From positions 1,426,001-1,490,000 of the forward strand of contig NZ_WNXD01000002.1 in NCBI RefSeq assembly GCF_014172375.1: a stretch of 64,000 nt of DNA, written 5' to 3'. This DNA is from Pedobacter planticolens. GTDB taxonomy: Bacteria > Bacteroidota > Bacteroidia > Sphingobacteriales > Sphingobacteriaceae. The notes beneath the pieces are model-generated. The model saw only the letters and a program-made list of their open reading frames with translations, did not search any database and had not been told where the DNA came from. Positions 41,797-52,310 of the stretch are shown here, in pieces. The translations under genes and the position numbers were made by a program. Position 1 is the first letter of the stretch, and every line of letters begins with the position of its first letter.

Positions 41797-41887
41797 TTTC
41801 AAAAATAGCTAACATTTGTTGTAAGGTATTGGCACTCTGGCCTACCAAAGAGGAAAAACTTAAATAGTTTAACTCAATTACATCGAA

Positions 41888-42361
41888 ATGAACAAAGTTA
41901 TTTTATTACTGATGGTATTTTCGGCAATTACCATTGATGCAACTTTTGCACAGAACGCCAACGAGCGTAAAAAAGAATTTAATATCGATAAATCTACCTT
42001 AGCCATTGATGGTTATGATCCTGTTGCTTACTTCACCACAGGAACTGCAGTTGAAGGTAAAAAAGAAATGACCGTGTTAAATAGCGGTATCACCTATCGG
42101 TTTTCTACCAATCAGAACAAGGAGCTTTTTAAGGCAAACCCTGCCAAATACGAACCGCAATATGGCGGATGGTGTGCCTATGCCATGGGCGAAACAGGAG
42201 AAAAAGTTGAAATAGATCCTGAAACCTTTAAAATTCTTGACGGAAAACTGTACCTATTCTACAACAAGTTCTTCAACAATACCAAAAAAAGTTGGAACAA
42301 GGACGAAAAGAGCCTTAAGGCCAAAGCGGATGCGAGCTGGGCCAAATTCTTAAATAAATAA
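41888..42361 (+). CDS. Exported YHS domain protein 1
   Basis: 157 aa with a signal peptide (ATFAQ). IDGYDPVAYFTTGTAVEG is the YHS-type core, then YRFSTNQNKELFKANPAKY and QYGGWCAYAMGE with the conserved Cys. YHS domains bind metal or contact oxidoreductases. It is a tandem paralogue of the next gene. The final segment is Lys-rich. Confidence 0.88.
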   Translation: MNKVILLLMVFSAITIDATFAQNANERKKEFNIDKSTLAIDGYDPVAYFTTGTAVEGKKEMTVLNSGITYRFSTNQNKELFKANPAKYEPQYGGWCAYAMGETGEKVEIDPETFKILDGKLYLFYNKFFNNTKKSWNKDEKSLKAKADASWAKFLNK

Positions 42362-42384
42362 ATTCATATTTAAAAACCTTCATT

Positions 42385-42828
42385 ATGAAACGCACCTTAT
42401 TTGTTGCCGCATTAACTTTATTCATCCTGTTTAACGCCAGTGCACAAAAATCAGAAATCTTCGCCCCAGCCGGCAAAGCCATTAAGGGATATGATCCCGT
42501 TGCATTCTTCACCCAATCCAAAGCCATAAAGGGTGCCGATTCACTTTCTTACCAATGGAAAGAAGCAACATGGTTTTTTTCAAGTACCGAAAATCTGAAC
42601 GCTTTCAAAAAAAATCCTGAAAAGTATGCTCCACAATATGGAGGATACTGCGCATACGGTTGCTCTGAAGACCATAAAGCACCAACACAAACCGATACTT
42701 GGACAGTGGTAGACGACAAACTCTATTTTAATTACAATGGCAAAGTGAAAGAGATGTGGATGAAGGACCAAAAGCAGAGAATCAAATCGGCAGACGAGAA
42801 ATGGCCTACCATTAAAAATAAAGGATAA
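42385..42828 (+). CDS. Exported YHS domain protein 2
   Basis: 147 aa, signal peptide (NASAQ), then IKGYDPVAFFTQSKAIKG and YAPQYGGYCAYGCSED. A tandem paralogue of the preceding gene, 23 bp apart, with an added Cys in the CAYGC stretch. Its stop codon overlaps the start of the barrel gene, so the genes are coupled. Confidence 0.88.
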   Translation: MKRTLFVAALTLFILFNASAQKSEIFAPAGKAIKGYDPVAFFTQSKAIKGADSLSYQWKEATWFFSSTENLNAFKKNPEKYAPQYGGYCAYGCSEDHKAPTQTDTWTVVDDKLYFNYNGKVKEMWMKDQKQRIKSADEKWPTIKNKG

Positions 42829-43433
42829 TGAGAAACGTACTGTTTGCACTATTACTTGTGTATGGAAACGTACTGTTTGCACAAGACACCACCAAAATAG
42901 CTTTAACAACCGGTGTAGGAATAATAAGCATGCCTGGAGCATTGTCAAAAGTGCTCAAATCGTCGGTTACATTTAATTCGGGAATCGAACTGAAGTTGAA
43001 AAAGAACTGGTTCCTCCAAGGAGATGTAAGCTTAAATTCCATCGGATATAACCAGATTATTCGAGATAACCCTAATAATTACCTATTTGAGGATGCTAAT
43101 AGTTCTCTATTTCAGGTTGGTGTTAGTGGCGGTTATTCCTTTAGATTTTTGCCCTCGAAATTTAGCCTGGACTTATATGCCGGACCAGGATTTCAACGCT
43201 TTGGTGAACCTAGGGTAACCAACAACAATGCAGCTCAGATAACTAAGCAAAATATTGTTTTTAGTAACACTGTTTTTGCAAAAATTGGAAGTAGGCTGTC
43301 CTATAAAACAAATTCCTCATTACTACAAACTATTTATATTGAGGCAACCTATTTTACTTCACCTCTCCACGTACAAGCCTACCGTTTACAGGGGTTTACC
43401 TATTGTGTTGGTACCAAATTTAGTTTAATGTAA
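42828..43433 (+). CDS. Probable outer membrane beta-barrel protein
   Basis: 201 aa with a signal peptide (VLFAQ) and alternating amphipathic strands such as GIELKLKKNWFLQGDVSL and FSLDLYAGPGFQRFG, ending with F as last but two (CVGTKFSLM). This fits a small barrel or porin-like protein of unknown ligand. It overlaps the YHS gene by one base. The assignment is from strand pattern only. Confidence 0.6.
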   Translation: MRNVLFALLLVYGNVLFAQDTTKIALTTGVGIISMPGALSKVLKSSVTFNSGIELKLKKNWFLQGDVSLNSIGYNQIIRDNPNNYLFEDANSSLFQVGVSGGYSFRFLPSKFSLDLYAGPGFQRFGEPRVTNNNAAQITKQNIVFSNTVFAKIGSRLSYKTNSSLLQTIYIEATYFTSPLHVQAYRLQGFTYCVGTKFSLM

Positions 43434-43444
43434 TCCACTGTCCC

Positions 43445-43834
43445 ATGAAAGCTAAAAAAATAATATGTTGGATTCTTCGCCTAGTGGTTGCAGTAATCCT
43501 TTTACAGACCCTTTATTTCAAATTTACCGCTTCGCCAGAATCTGTTTTCATTTTTACCCAACTAGGGATAGAGCCTTGGGGAAGAGTTGGAACAGGAATT
43601 ATCGAACTGATTGCCTCTATCTTGATCCTTTTCCCGAAAACCACCGTTTATGGTGCACTAATGGCAATGGGCACTATGGCTGGAGCCATCTTTTCGCATC
43701 TCACTAAACTTGGTGTTGTTGTGGCAAATGATGGAGGCGAACTTTTCATTCTAGCCTGTATAGTGTTTGTCTGTAGTTCGGTTCTGGTATATGTAAATAG
43801 AAATCAATTGATTAGCTTATTTGTACGATCATGA
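43445..43834 (+). CDS. DoxX-like membrane protein
   Basis: 129 aa with four membrane helices (about 8-24, 45-65, 75-95, 100-120). The motif LQTLYFKFTASPESVFIF, then GIIELIASILILFP, matches the DoxX/DUF417-like family. Probably an inner-membrane quinone- or redox-associated protein. It overlaps the DinB-like gene by 4 bp (ATGA). Confidence 0.75.
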   Translation: MKAKKIICWILRLVVAVILLQTLYFKFTASPESVFIFTQLGIEPWGRVGTGIIELIASILILFPKTTVYGALMAMGTMAGAIFSHLTKLGVVVANDGGELFILACIVFVCSSVLVYVNRNQLISLFVRS

Positions 43835-44346
43835 AGTTACTACAGCCATTAGAAAATTTACTTGCACAACTCGGAAAAGTATTGGAAGAATTAAGTATTG
43901 ACGAGTTTACCTGTGCTATCGGCGTTCTGTCCAATTCGAGTATTGGCCAGCATACCCGTCATATATTAGAGTTTTTTATCGAACTGAATAATGGCTATGA
44001 TTCGGGAACTGTAGATTATGACCAACGCAAGAGAAACCATACCATCGAATCGGACAACAGTTTTGCACTTGAGCAGTTACAGCTTATTGTTTCAAATCTT
44101 TCGAAACCAAACCGGGTTTTGATATTAAAAGCAGATTACGATTGTTCAGGCCATGTTGCTGATGAAATGTTGGATGGTGATATTACTACAAATTACTTTC
44201 GTGAACTGGTCTATAATCTGGAGCATGCTGTACATCACATGGCCCTGATCAGAATTGGAATAAACGAAGTTTCAACTATTGAACTTCCAGCAATGTTTGG
44301 CGTAGCTTGTTCTACCTTAAAATTTAGGGCGGTATGTGCACAGTAA
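43831..44346 (+). CDS. DinB-like metal-dependent protein
   Basis: 171 aa, four-helix bundle composition with three candidate His ligands: GQHTRHILEF near 48, and LEHAVHHMALIRIG near 140. This is the DinB/YfiT pattern (thiol-transferases and related enzymes). It overlaps both neighbours (4 bp and 13 bp). In this cluster it could transfer a thiol or modify a small molecule; that is inference. Confidence 0.75.
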   Translation: MKLLQPLENLLAQLGKVLEELSIDEFTCAIGVLSNSSIGQHTRHILEFFIELNNGYDSGTVDYDQRKRNHTIESDNSFALEQLQLIVSNLSKPNRVLILKADYDCSGHVADEMLDGDITTNYFRELVYNLEHAVHHMALIRIGINEVSTIELPAMFGVACSTLKFRAVCAQ

Positions 44347-45038
44347 GTTATATTCCTACAGCAGATGGATTTTTTCTTACTTCCAACAGAGATGAAAAGA
44401 AGACCAGGTCAAACGCAATACATCCAACTGTTTACAATAATGGTGAGTTCAAAATTATCTATCCAAAGGATCCAGATGGAAAAGGAACATGGATAGCAAT
44501 CAATACAAAGGGAATTGCTGCGGTGTTGCTAAACGGAGCTTTTGTTAAATACAAAAGCAAATCTTATTATCTAAAAAGTAGGGGATTGGTTTTGATGGAA
44601 GTTATAAATACACATAGTCCAAAAGATGAACTCGCCACCATGATTCTAGATGGAATTGAACCCTTTACGCTCATCATCTGCAGCAAGCAATCGCTAATCG
44701 AGTTTCGGTGGGATGGTGTGCTGAGGCATATAAAAAACCTTGATCCAAAAAAAGCTGGTATATGGTCTTCGGCTACGCTTTATGATGAACATGCAGTATT
44801 GAAAAGAACAGAATGGTTTAAACGCTGGCAACTACAAAAACCATCTCCGCTAGAAGATGAGGTTATGGATTTTCATCACTTTGCTGGAGAAGCATGTTTT
44901 GAAGGACTGATTATCAATCGAGAAAAGGTAAAAACGGTTAGCGTTACCTGCTTAGCTCTAAAAGAAGAAAAAATTTCCATTACCTATAATGACTTGCAGA
45001 ATGAAACTATTTATGCTATTACGGAAGTGCTATATTAA
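44334..45038 (+). CDS. NRDE/TANGO2-like protein
   Basis: 234 aa starting MCTVSYIPTADGFFLTSNRDE, the N-terminal Cys and NRDE motif typical of the TANGO2/NRDE family, followed by DPDGKGTWIAINTKGIAAVLLNG. The family has an Ntn-hydrolase-like fold with Cys2 as possible nucleophile after Met removal. Overlaps the next gene by 26 bp. Confidence 0.88.
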   Translation: MCTVSYIPTADGFFLTSNRDEKKTRSNAIHPTVYNNGEFKIIYPKDPDGKGTWIAINTKGIAAVLLNGAFVKYKSKSYYLKSRGLVLMEVINTHSPKDELATMILDGIEPFTLIICSKQSLIEFRWDGVLRHIKNLDPKKAGIWSSATLYDEHAVLKRTEWFKRWQLQKPSPLEDEVMDFHHFAGEACFEGLIINREKVKTVSVTCLALKEEKISITYNDLQNETIYAITEVLY

Positions 45039-46050
45039 GCTTACAAATTGGGAATATTGGCCAATGGAAGTCATCTATCTCCCCATTTTTGGTTATTGGA
45101 TCTTTCTGGGCATAAAGGCAAGGTCATTGTTCTTTTTTAGTGCAGCCAACCCTAAAATTGAAAATGCAGGTTTTGCCATGGAACGTAAAAGCCTGATCTA
45201 TCAAACTATGCCTAAAAGGAGTTATCCCAGTACTGTATTAGCTGAAGTTGGTGCGGGCGAAGATAGGTTATTGGAACTGATGAAAAACGCGGGACTTCAA
45301 TTCCCTATTATCGCGAAACCGGATGTTGGTCAGAGGGGAATACAGGTTAAGCTGATTACTAACAAAAAAGAATTGGGTACATACGCTGACCAGCTATATA
45401 CAGATTTTCTCTTGCAAGAATACATTAGCTTCCCTAATGAAGTAGGGATTTTTTACTATCGAATTCCGGGAGAAAAAACAGGTAAGATTTCTGGTATTGT
45501 TGGTAAAGAATTTATGGAAGTTATTGGCGATGGTACTTCAACAATACGCGAACTAGTAATCAAAAATAACCGTTACCTGTTTCAACTTAACGAATTAGAA
45601 AAAGTAATGGGAAAAGAAATTGAACATGTACTTAATGTTGGAGAAACCCAAGTGCTTGTTCCGTACGGCAACCACTGTAGGGGTGCTTTATTTTTGGACT
45701 TGAGCCATCTCATTACAGCTGAGCTAACCGCTTCGATAGATACACTCTGCATGCAAATCCCAGAATTTTACTTTGGGCGTTTGGATATCAAATACAATAC
45801 TTGGAAAGAACTTTGCGAAGGCAAGAATTTTGTAGTTATCGAACTAAATGGTGCTAGTAGTGAGCCAACCCACATTTATGATCCCAAACATTCGATATGG
45901 TTTGCATGGAAGGAACTCATCAGGCATTGGAACATTCTTTACCAGATTAGCATGATAAACCAGAAAAACAATAACCTTAAATTAATGGGCTACGCGGAAG
46001 GAATGGCATTGATTAGGAAAAACAGTGAATATGTTAAATTAATTGCCTAG
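45013..46050 (+). CDS. ATP-grasp ligase-like protein
   Basis: 345 aa. FPIIAKPDVGQRGIQVKLI (about residue 101), LQEYISFPNEVGIFYY, and late FGRLDIKYNTWKELC with FVVIELNGASSEP form an ATP-grasp sequence with metal-binding Asp, Glu and Asn. It would join a carboxylate to an amine or thiol. The N-terminal segment has a hydrophobic stretch, so the protein may sit at the membrane. The start is uncertain (44989 or 45013). Substrate unknown. Confidence 0.8.
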   Translation: MLLRKCYIKLTNWEYWPMEVIYLPIFGYWIFLGIKARSLFFFSAANPKIENAGFAMERKSLIYQTMPKRSYPSTVLAEVGAGEDRLLELMKNAGLQFPIIAKPDVGQRGIQVKLITNKKELGTYADQLYTDFLLQEYISFPNEVGIFYYRIPGEKTGKISGIVGKEFMEVIGDGTSTIRELVIKNNRYLFQLNELEKVMGKEIEHVLNVGETQVLVPYGNHCRGALFLDLSHLITAELTASIDTLCMQIPEFYFGRLDIKYNTWKELCEGKNFVVIELNGASSEPTHIYDPKHSIWFAWKELIRHWNILYQISMINQKNNNLKLMGYAEGMALIRKNSEYVKLIA

Positions 46051-46052
46051 TT

Positions 46053-46709
46053 ATGAAATACCTCAAAATATTTGCCGCTGGTCTGTTCATCAGTTTAATA
46101 GGGTCTATCCCAGTTGGAACCCTAAACATAAGCGTTGTTGGATTGATTTTAAAACATCAGGTTGCTGATGCAATTGCTTTTGGAATAGGAGCAATTATCA
46201 TGGAAATGCTGCTGGTGTGGGTTGCCATTATCATTATGGGTAAACTTGGCAAGCTGAAAAAAATCCTGACTTTGCTAAATGTCATCATGTGTACAGTACT
46301 TTTTATTCTGGCTACGTTGAGCTTTGTTGCAGCGTTTCAAATGGAAGAACTGAAAGATGTTATTCCTTTTAGCAGCCATTATCCTTTTTGGGCAGGAGTA
46401 CTCTTGAGTTTTTTAAATCCCTTGCATCTTCCGTTTTGGATGGGTTGGACAGTTGTTTTAAGGAATAAAAACCTGCTCGTGGAAAATAGTTTTGGATACC
46501 GTATGTATATTCTTTCCATTGGCATAGGCACAAGCATTTCATTTGTGCTTTATGGCCTTACTGGCAACCTGTTTATCGATTTTTTAAAAGCCAATCAGTA
46601 CATCTTTAACTGGATTATTGGCTTTACCTTATTATTTACTGCCTTGGTCCAAGCCTATAGGCTGTTAAAACAAGTTTTTATGCTGCAAAAATCTGTTCCC
46701 CTAACTTAA
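46053..46709 (+). CDS. LysE family transporter
   Basis: 218 aa with about six membrane helices. IGSIPVGTLNISVVGLIL at the N-terminus is the LysE/RhtB start pattern, and SFLNPLHLPFWMGW the central Pro-rich motif. Probably exports an amino-acid-like or peptide product, perhaps the product of the ATP-grasp enzyme encoded 2 bp upstream (inferred). Confidence 0.85.
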   Translation: MKYLKIFAAGLFISLIGSIPVGTLNISVVGLILKHQVADAIAFGIGAIIMEMLLVWVAIIIMGKLGKLKKILTLLNVIMCTVLFILATLSFVAAFQMEELKDVIPFSSHYPFWAGVLLSFLNPLHLPFWMGWTVVLRNKNLLVENSFGYRMYILSIGIGTSISFVLYGLTGNLFIDFLKANQYIFNWIIGFTLLFTALVQAYRLLKQVFMLQKSVPLT

Positions 46710-46714
46710 AGAAA

Positions 46715-47134
46715 ATGAAAAATACTCTCCTTTTAGCGATAATACTATTACTATTTTTTAGCTGTAAAAAAGAAAATACACCTACACAATCCCTAAATGA
46801 AAAGGTAGATGCCACAGCTACCATAAAAACTGTAGGGAATTTTAGTAACGGACCTTACGGAACAGTTTCTGGATCAGCCAAAGTGTACATGGTAGCAGAT
46901 GTGCTACAATTGGCTTTTGAAGATTTTTCTAGCAGTAATGGACCAGATCTGAAAGTATATTTGAGCAAGGAAATCAACCCTGTTAATTTTATTAATCTCG
47001 GCAATTTGAAATCAGTAAGCGGAAATCAACTTTATATGCTACCTGCTGGTACGGTTGCTAAAGATTATAAATATGCCTTGGTTTATTGTCAGCGATATAG
47101 TCATCTATTTGGCTCGGCAGAACTGAAATTTTAA
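46715..47134 (+). CDS. DM13 domain lipoprotein
   Basis: 139 aa with a lipobox (LLFFSC, then KKENT). The mature part fits a DM13 domain: GSAKVYMVADVLQLAFEDF, SSSNGPDLKVYLS and a late VYCQRYSHLFGSAEL with a conserved Cys. DM13 is proposed to act in redox or electron transfer. It is the last gene of the cluster, 5 bp after the transporter. The following 47135-47383 holds no gene or signal I can name. Confidence 0.82.
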   Translation: MKNTLLLAIILLLFFSCKKENTPTQSLNEKVDATATIKTVGNFSNGPYGTVSGSAKVYMVADVLQLAFEDFSSSNGPDLKVYLSKEINPVNFINLGNLKSVSGNQLYMLPAGTVAKDYKYALVYCQRYSHLFGSAELKF

Positions 47135-47383
47135 CTTCCTATACACTAAAAGACAAATTAAATTAATAATATGTTGTTCACAATTTAGCTATTAAAAATG
47201 GCTTTAAAAGATGTTTTTTGATTGCTTTTATTTTAGAAAAATGATTAAAAACTCTGCCAAATTACTCAAAATGACAAATAAAAACCGCTTTTAGAGCATC
47301 AAAAACAGCGTTTGGAGATCGCAATTGAAAGGATATCCACTCAGATATTCTCCATCTAACCCATCACATCTATTTTTCGAATA

Positions 47384-48616
47384 CTAAATAAAGTCCAGCA
47401 ATTTTTCTGCAACTTCCTTCTTGATCTTGCTCTCAAAACCTGCCCAGTACTTCTGTGTAGTGGCTAGGGTCGTATGTCCAAGTGCCTCCTGTGCAAACTC
47501 CAGGCCAACCTCCCTTGCAACTATGGTGGTAAATGAATGACGGGCGTACATTGTGCCAAGGTTAAATGAAAGACCGGCCATCTTGGCCAGTTTCCGCATG
47601 TGCTGATTTACATACCTGATAAAGTTCTGGTTGGCACGGTGCCTCTCCTCGGGAGGCATTCCCTGTTGAAGTATGGGGAAGACATAATCGTTGTCATCTC
47701 CATCCCTCTTGCCATATTTTGCGATGATCCTTTCCACCCCGGCAGTGATCGGAACCACGATTGGGGTAGGGTCTTCCTTTGTCGTGTTCAGGGTCTTATG
47801 CCTCAGGAACGAGAAATAGGTGTCTGTAAGGTTCTTGCACCTCAGTTCTGCAATGTCCCTGAAGTTCATCCCATTGCACTGGTAGCTAAAGAACCAGAAA
47901 TCCCTTGCCTTTATTATGTTCTCATCCTGGACCTCCATGGTGTAAAGCAGTTTGAGCACATCCTTTTCAATATTCTTTTTGATGTTCTTGCCCGTTGGGA
48001 TCCTGTATTTTTTGAAGGGGTAGACATCTGGATCGATATCCCCGTTGGCAATTGCTGTATTGAACAGCTTCCTGAGTGGCCTCAGGTATATGCCAATGGA
48101 ACTCCTGCTCATGTTCATTTCCAGTGCCCAACGTTCATATTTATGGAGGAACTCAGGTGTTATTACGTCAAACCCAAGTTTTTCAACTCCTTTCTTCCTG
48201 CCCTGGTTAACATACCTGAGAATTGAACTTAAACTGCACTTATAACTTGAGGCCGTGCCGATGCGGTCGAGGCACTGAAGTTCCGAAATATAATCCTTGT
48301 AATATTCAATGACGTTGTTGGACATCGGCTTATTCCTGAATAGGGCCTTTTCAAATTTCGCAAACGTGAAAGACCGCACGAACTCTATTGCCTCCATTGC
48401 CTTTGATTCAATTGCCTTGATCTTTAGTAGTAGCTCCCTGAACCGTCCCCTAGGAGAAGGGTTTATATAGGCCTTTTCAAAATCTTCAACGGAGGCCGAT
48501 AAGCCAGTTTCATACATCTTTGCCTTTCCAAAATAAACACGTAGCTTTATTGGGAACCGTCCATCGTCCAGTGCCCTTCTGGTATCATGGTAAATAGAAA
48601 TCGATGCTTTTTTCAT
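47384..48616 (-). CDS. Tyrosine recombinase/integrase of island 2
   Basis: 410 aa, a paralogue of the island-1 integrase along the whole length (N-terminal ISIYHDTRRALDDGRFP, catalytic CNGMNFRDIAELR, MYARHSFTT, EALGHTT, TQKYWAGF). Catalytic Arg, His and Tyr residues are present. It lies 166 bp from the att core at 48783, in the same geometry as island 1. It presumably integrated the 39497-48825 DNA at the tRNA-Asn site. Confidence 0.93.
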   Translation of the reverse strand: MKKASISIYHDTRRALDDGRFPIKLRVYFGKAKMYETGLSASVEDFEKAYINPSPRGRFRELLLKIKAIESKAMEAIEFVRSFTFAKFEKALFRNKPMSNNVIEYYKDYISELQCLDRIGTASSYKCSLSSILRYVNQGRKKGVEKLGFDVITPEFLHKYERWALEMNMSRSSIGIYLRPLRKLFNTAIANGDIDPDVYPFKKYRIPTGKNIKKNIEKDVLKLLYTMEVQDENIIKARDFWFFSYQCNGMNFRDIAELRCKNLTDTYFSFLRHKTLNTTKEDPTPIVVPITAGVERIIAKYGKRDGDDNDYVFPILQQGMPPEERHRANQNFIRYVNQHMRKLAKMAGLSFNLGTMYARHSFTTIVAREVGLEFAQEALGHTTLATTQKYWAGFESKIKKEVAEKLLDFI

Positions 48617-48643
48617 ATCTCAAAAAATTTAATGTCTTCGGAA

Positions 48644-48662
48644 TATTTGCACAAAATTTGCA
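48644..48662. promoter_or_regulatory. Shared integrase promoter/operator element, copy 2
   Basis: The same 19-mer ATTTGCACAAAATTTGCAC as at 39318-39336, here 28 bp before the island-2 integrase start. Confidence 0.6.
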
Positions 48663-48718
48663 CGGAAATTTTAACAACAACCCAAAAAATCGTATGGTCA
48701 AAGATAAAAAATAAAATT

Positions 48719-48751
48719 GTAAATACCTGATAAACAGAATACTTATAGATA
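48719..48751. repeat. 33-bp conserved att-flanking block, copy 2
   Basis: Identical to 39391-39423 and 32 bp from the att core. The gap of 31 versus 32 bp to the core and divergent DNA in between suggest a bound site, probably for the integrase. Confidence 0.65.
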
Positions 48752-48782
48752 AATATAGATATCACAAAGTATGCTTGGAGCG

Positions 48783-48825
48783 CTGTTAATCAGAGGGTCG
48801 CTGGTTCGAGCCCAGCAGAGGGAGC
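48783..48825 (+). repeat. Attachment site 2: 3' part of tRNA-Asn (GTT)
   Basis: Identical to 39454-39496. It begins CTGTTAATCAGAGGGTC, with T-arm and acceptor end GGGAGC. No 5' half of the tRNA is present here. A downstream terminator AGCCTTACC ... GGTAAGGCTTTCTTG (about 48840-48867) follows. It is the right end of island 2. Confidence 0.88.
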
Positions 48826-48923
48826 AATAACAAGAACAAGCCTTACCATGCCCGGTAAGGCTTTCTTGTTTTTAGAGATTTCCCTTATTTTCTGCTTGAA
48901 AGGGATCAGTGAGGGATTTAATT

Positions 48924-49820
48924 TCAATTCAACGATCGATACTCATTAGGAGAAATCCCAACATGCTGTTTAAATGAACGGCTAAAATGTTGTGGATATT
49001 TGAAACCCAATTCATAAGCAATCTCGCTAACCGATTTTCTTGTATCAAATATTTTCTCTTTGGCAATATCCATTAATTTCAAATGAATATATTCTTGTGC
49101 CGATTTTCCCGTGTCTTTTTTAATCAAATCGCCAAAGTAGTTCGAAGATAAATTAAGTTGCTCGGCGCAATAACTAACAGAGGGTAAACCAATAGTTTGT
49201 GGTTTATCAGATTGGAAATACTCATTAATCAAGGTTTCAAATCTTTCTACAACACCTTTGTGTACCGTTTCTCTGGTAATAAATTGCCTATCGTAAAAAC
49301 GAACACAATAATTAAGGAACAATTCAATATTTGCTACAATTAATGTTTTACTGTGTTTATCAATGGAATGAGTTAATTCAAATTGAATTTTTGAAAAACA
49401 ATCTAATATAATTTTTCGCTCTGCTTCAGATAAGTGTAACGCCTCAAAAACATCGTAAGAAAAAAAAGTATAGTCATTAATATGGCGGCCTAATGCAGTA
49501 CCATGAATTAAATCGGAATGAAAAATAAGTGCATGTCCTTGTGGTTGATAATATTCTCCATTGTTTTCTATGCCAATCACCTGTCCTGGCGCAACAAAAA
49601 CTAAAGTTCCTTCTTCGTAATCGTAATAATTACAGCCATAACGTAAATCGCCACATTTAATATCCTTTAAAAAAACGGTATAAAATCCATAACTCATTCT
49701 GCTATTCTTTCTCGGCGTTGCTTTTGAAAGATCGACCACACTTACCAAAGGATGCAGCGTTTCATTGTTATTAAATGCATTGTATTGAGCAATGGTATCA
49801 AACCTTACTATATTTTCCAT
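48924..49820 (-). CDS. AraC family transcriptional regulator
   Basis: 298 aa from MENIVRF. A cupin-like N-terminal sensor domain includes YGFYTVFLKDIKCGDLRYG and the C-terminal 100 residues carry two AraC helix-turn-helix units: YCAEQLNLSSNYFGDLIKK and VSEIAYELGFKYPQHFSRSF, ending GISPNEYRSLN. It is divergent from the reductase operon across a 160-bp gap (49821-49980) and so probably controls it. An upstream ATG (49856) is possible. Confidence 0.9.
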   Translation of the reverse strand: MENIVRFDTIAQYNAFNNNETLHPLVSVVDLSKATPRKNSRMSYGFYTVFLKDIKCGDLRYGCNYYDYEEGTLVFVAPGQVIGIENNGEYYQPQGHALIFHSDLIHGTALGRHINDYTFFSYDVFEALHLSEAERKIILDCFSKIQFELTHSIDKHSKTLIVANIELFLNYCVRFYDRQFITRETVHKGVVERFETLINEYFQSDKPQTIGLPSVSYCAEQLNLSSNYFGDLIKKDTGKSAQEYIHLKLMDIAKEKIFDTRKSVSEIAYELGFKYPQHFSRSFKQHVGISPNEYRSLN

Positions 49821-49980
49821 ACTATTCGTTTTACTAAAGTAAAGGTAAGCCATCAAATCCTTTTTTTATTACCAGCTCGTGCAAATCAGTAATAATGGTA
49901 GGTAATCCTGTAATTGGTATAACAACTGATACAGAAATAGATAAGACATTTGTATCAGTGAATGATTACAAAAAGAACAA

Positions 49981-51215
<1,235 letters not shown>

Positions 51216-51232
51216 AATATAATATATCATAA

Positions 51233-52219
<987 letters not shown>

Positions 52220-52233
52220 TTGTATATGAAATC

Positions 52234-52278
52234 GTCATGATTTTTCAAAATCACCCAGTAACAGTGAAAAATCATGAC
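52234..52278. promoter_or_regulatory. 14-bp perfect inverted repeat between reductase and hydrolase genes
   Basis: GTCATGATTTTTCA (52234-52247) and TGAAAAATCATGAC (52265-52278) pair perfectly around 17 nt. No T run follows, so it may be an attenuating hairpin, an mRNA-stability element or an operator rather than a plain terminator. Confidence 0.6.
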
Positions 52279-52310
52279 AGCTTCATCACCCTAAAAACAA
52301 AACTTAACAG

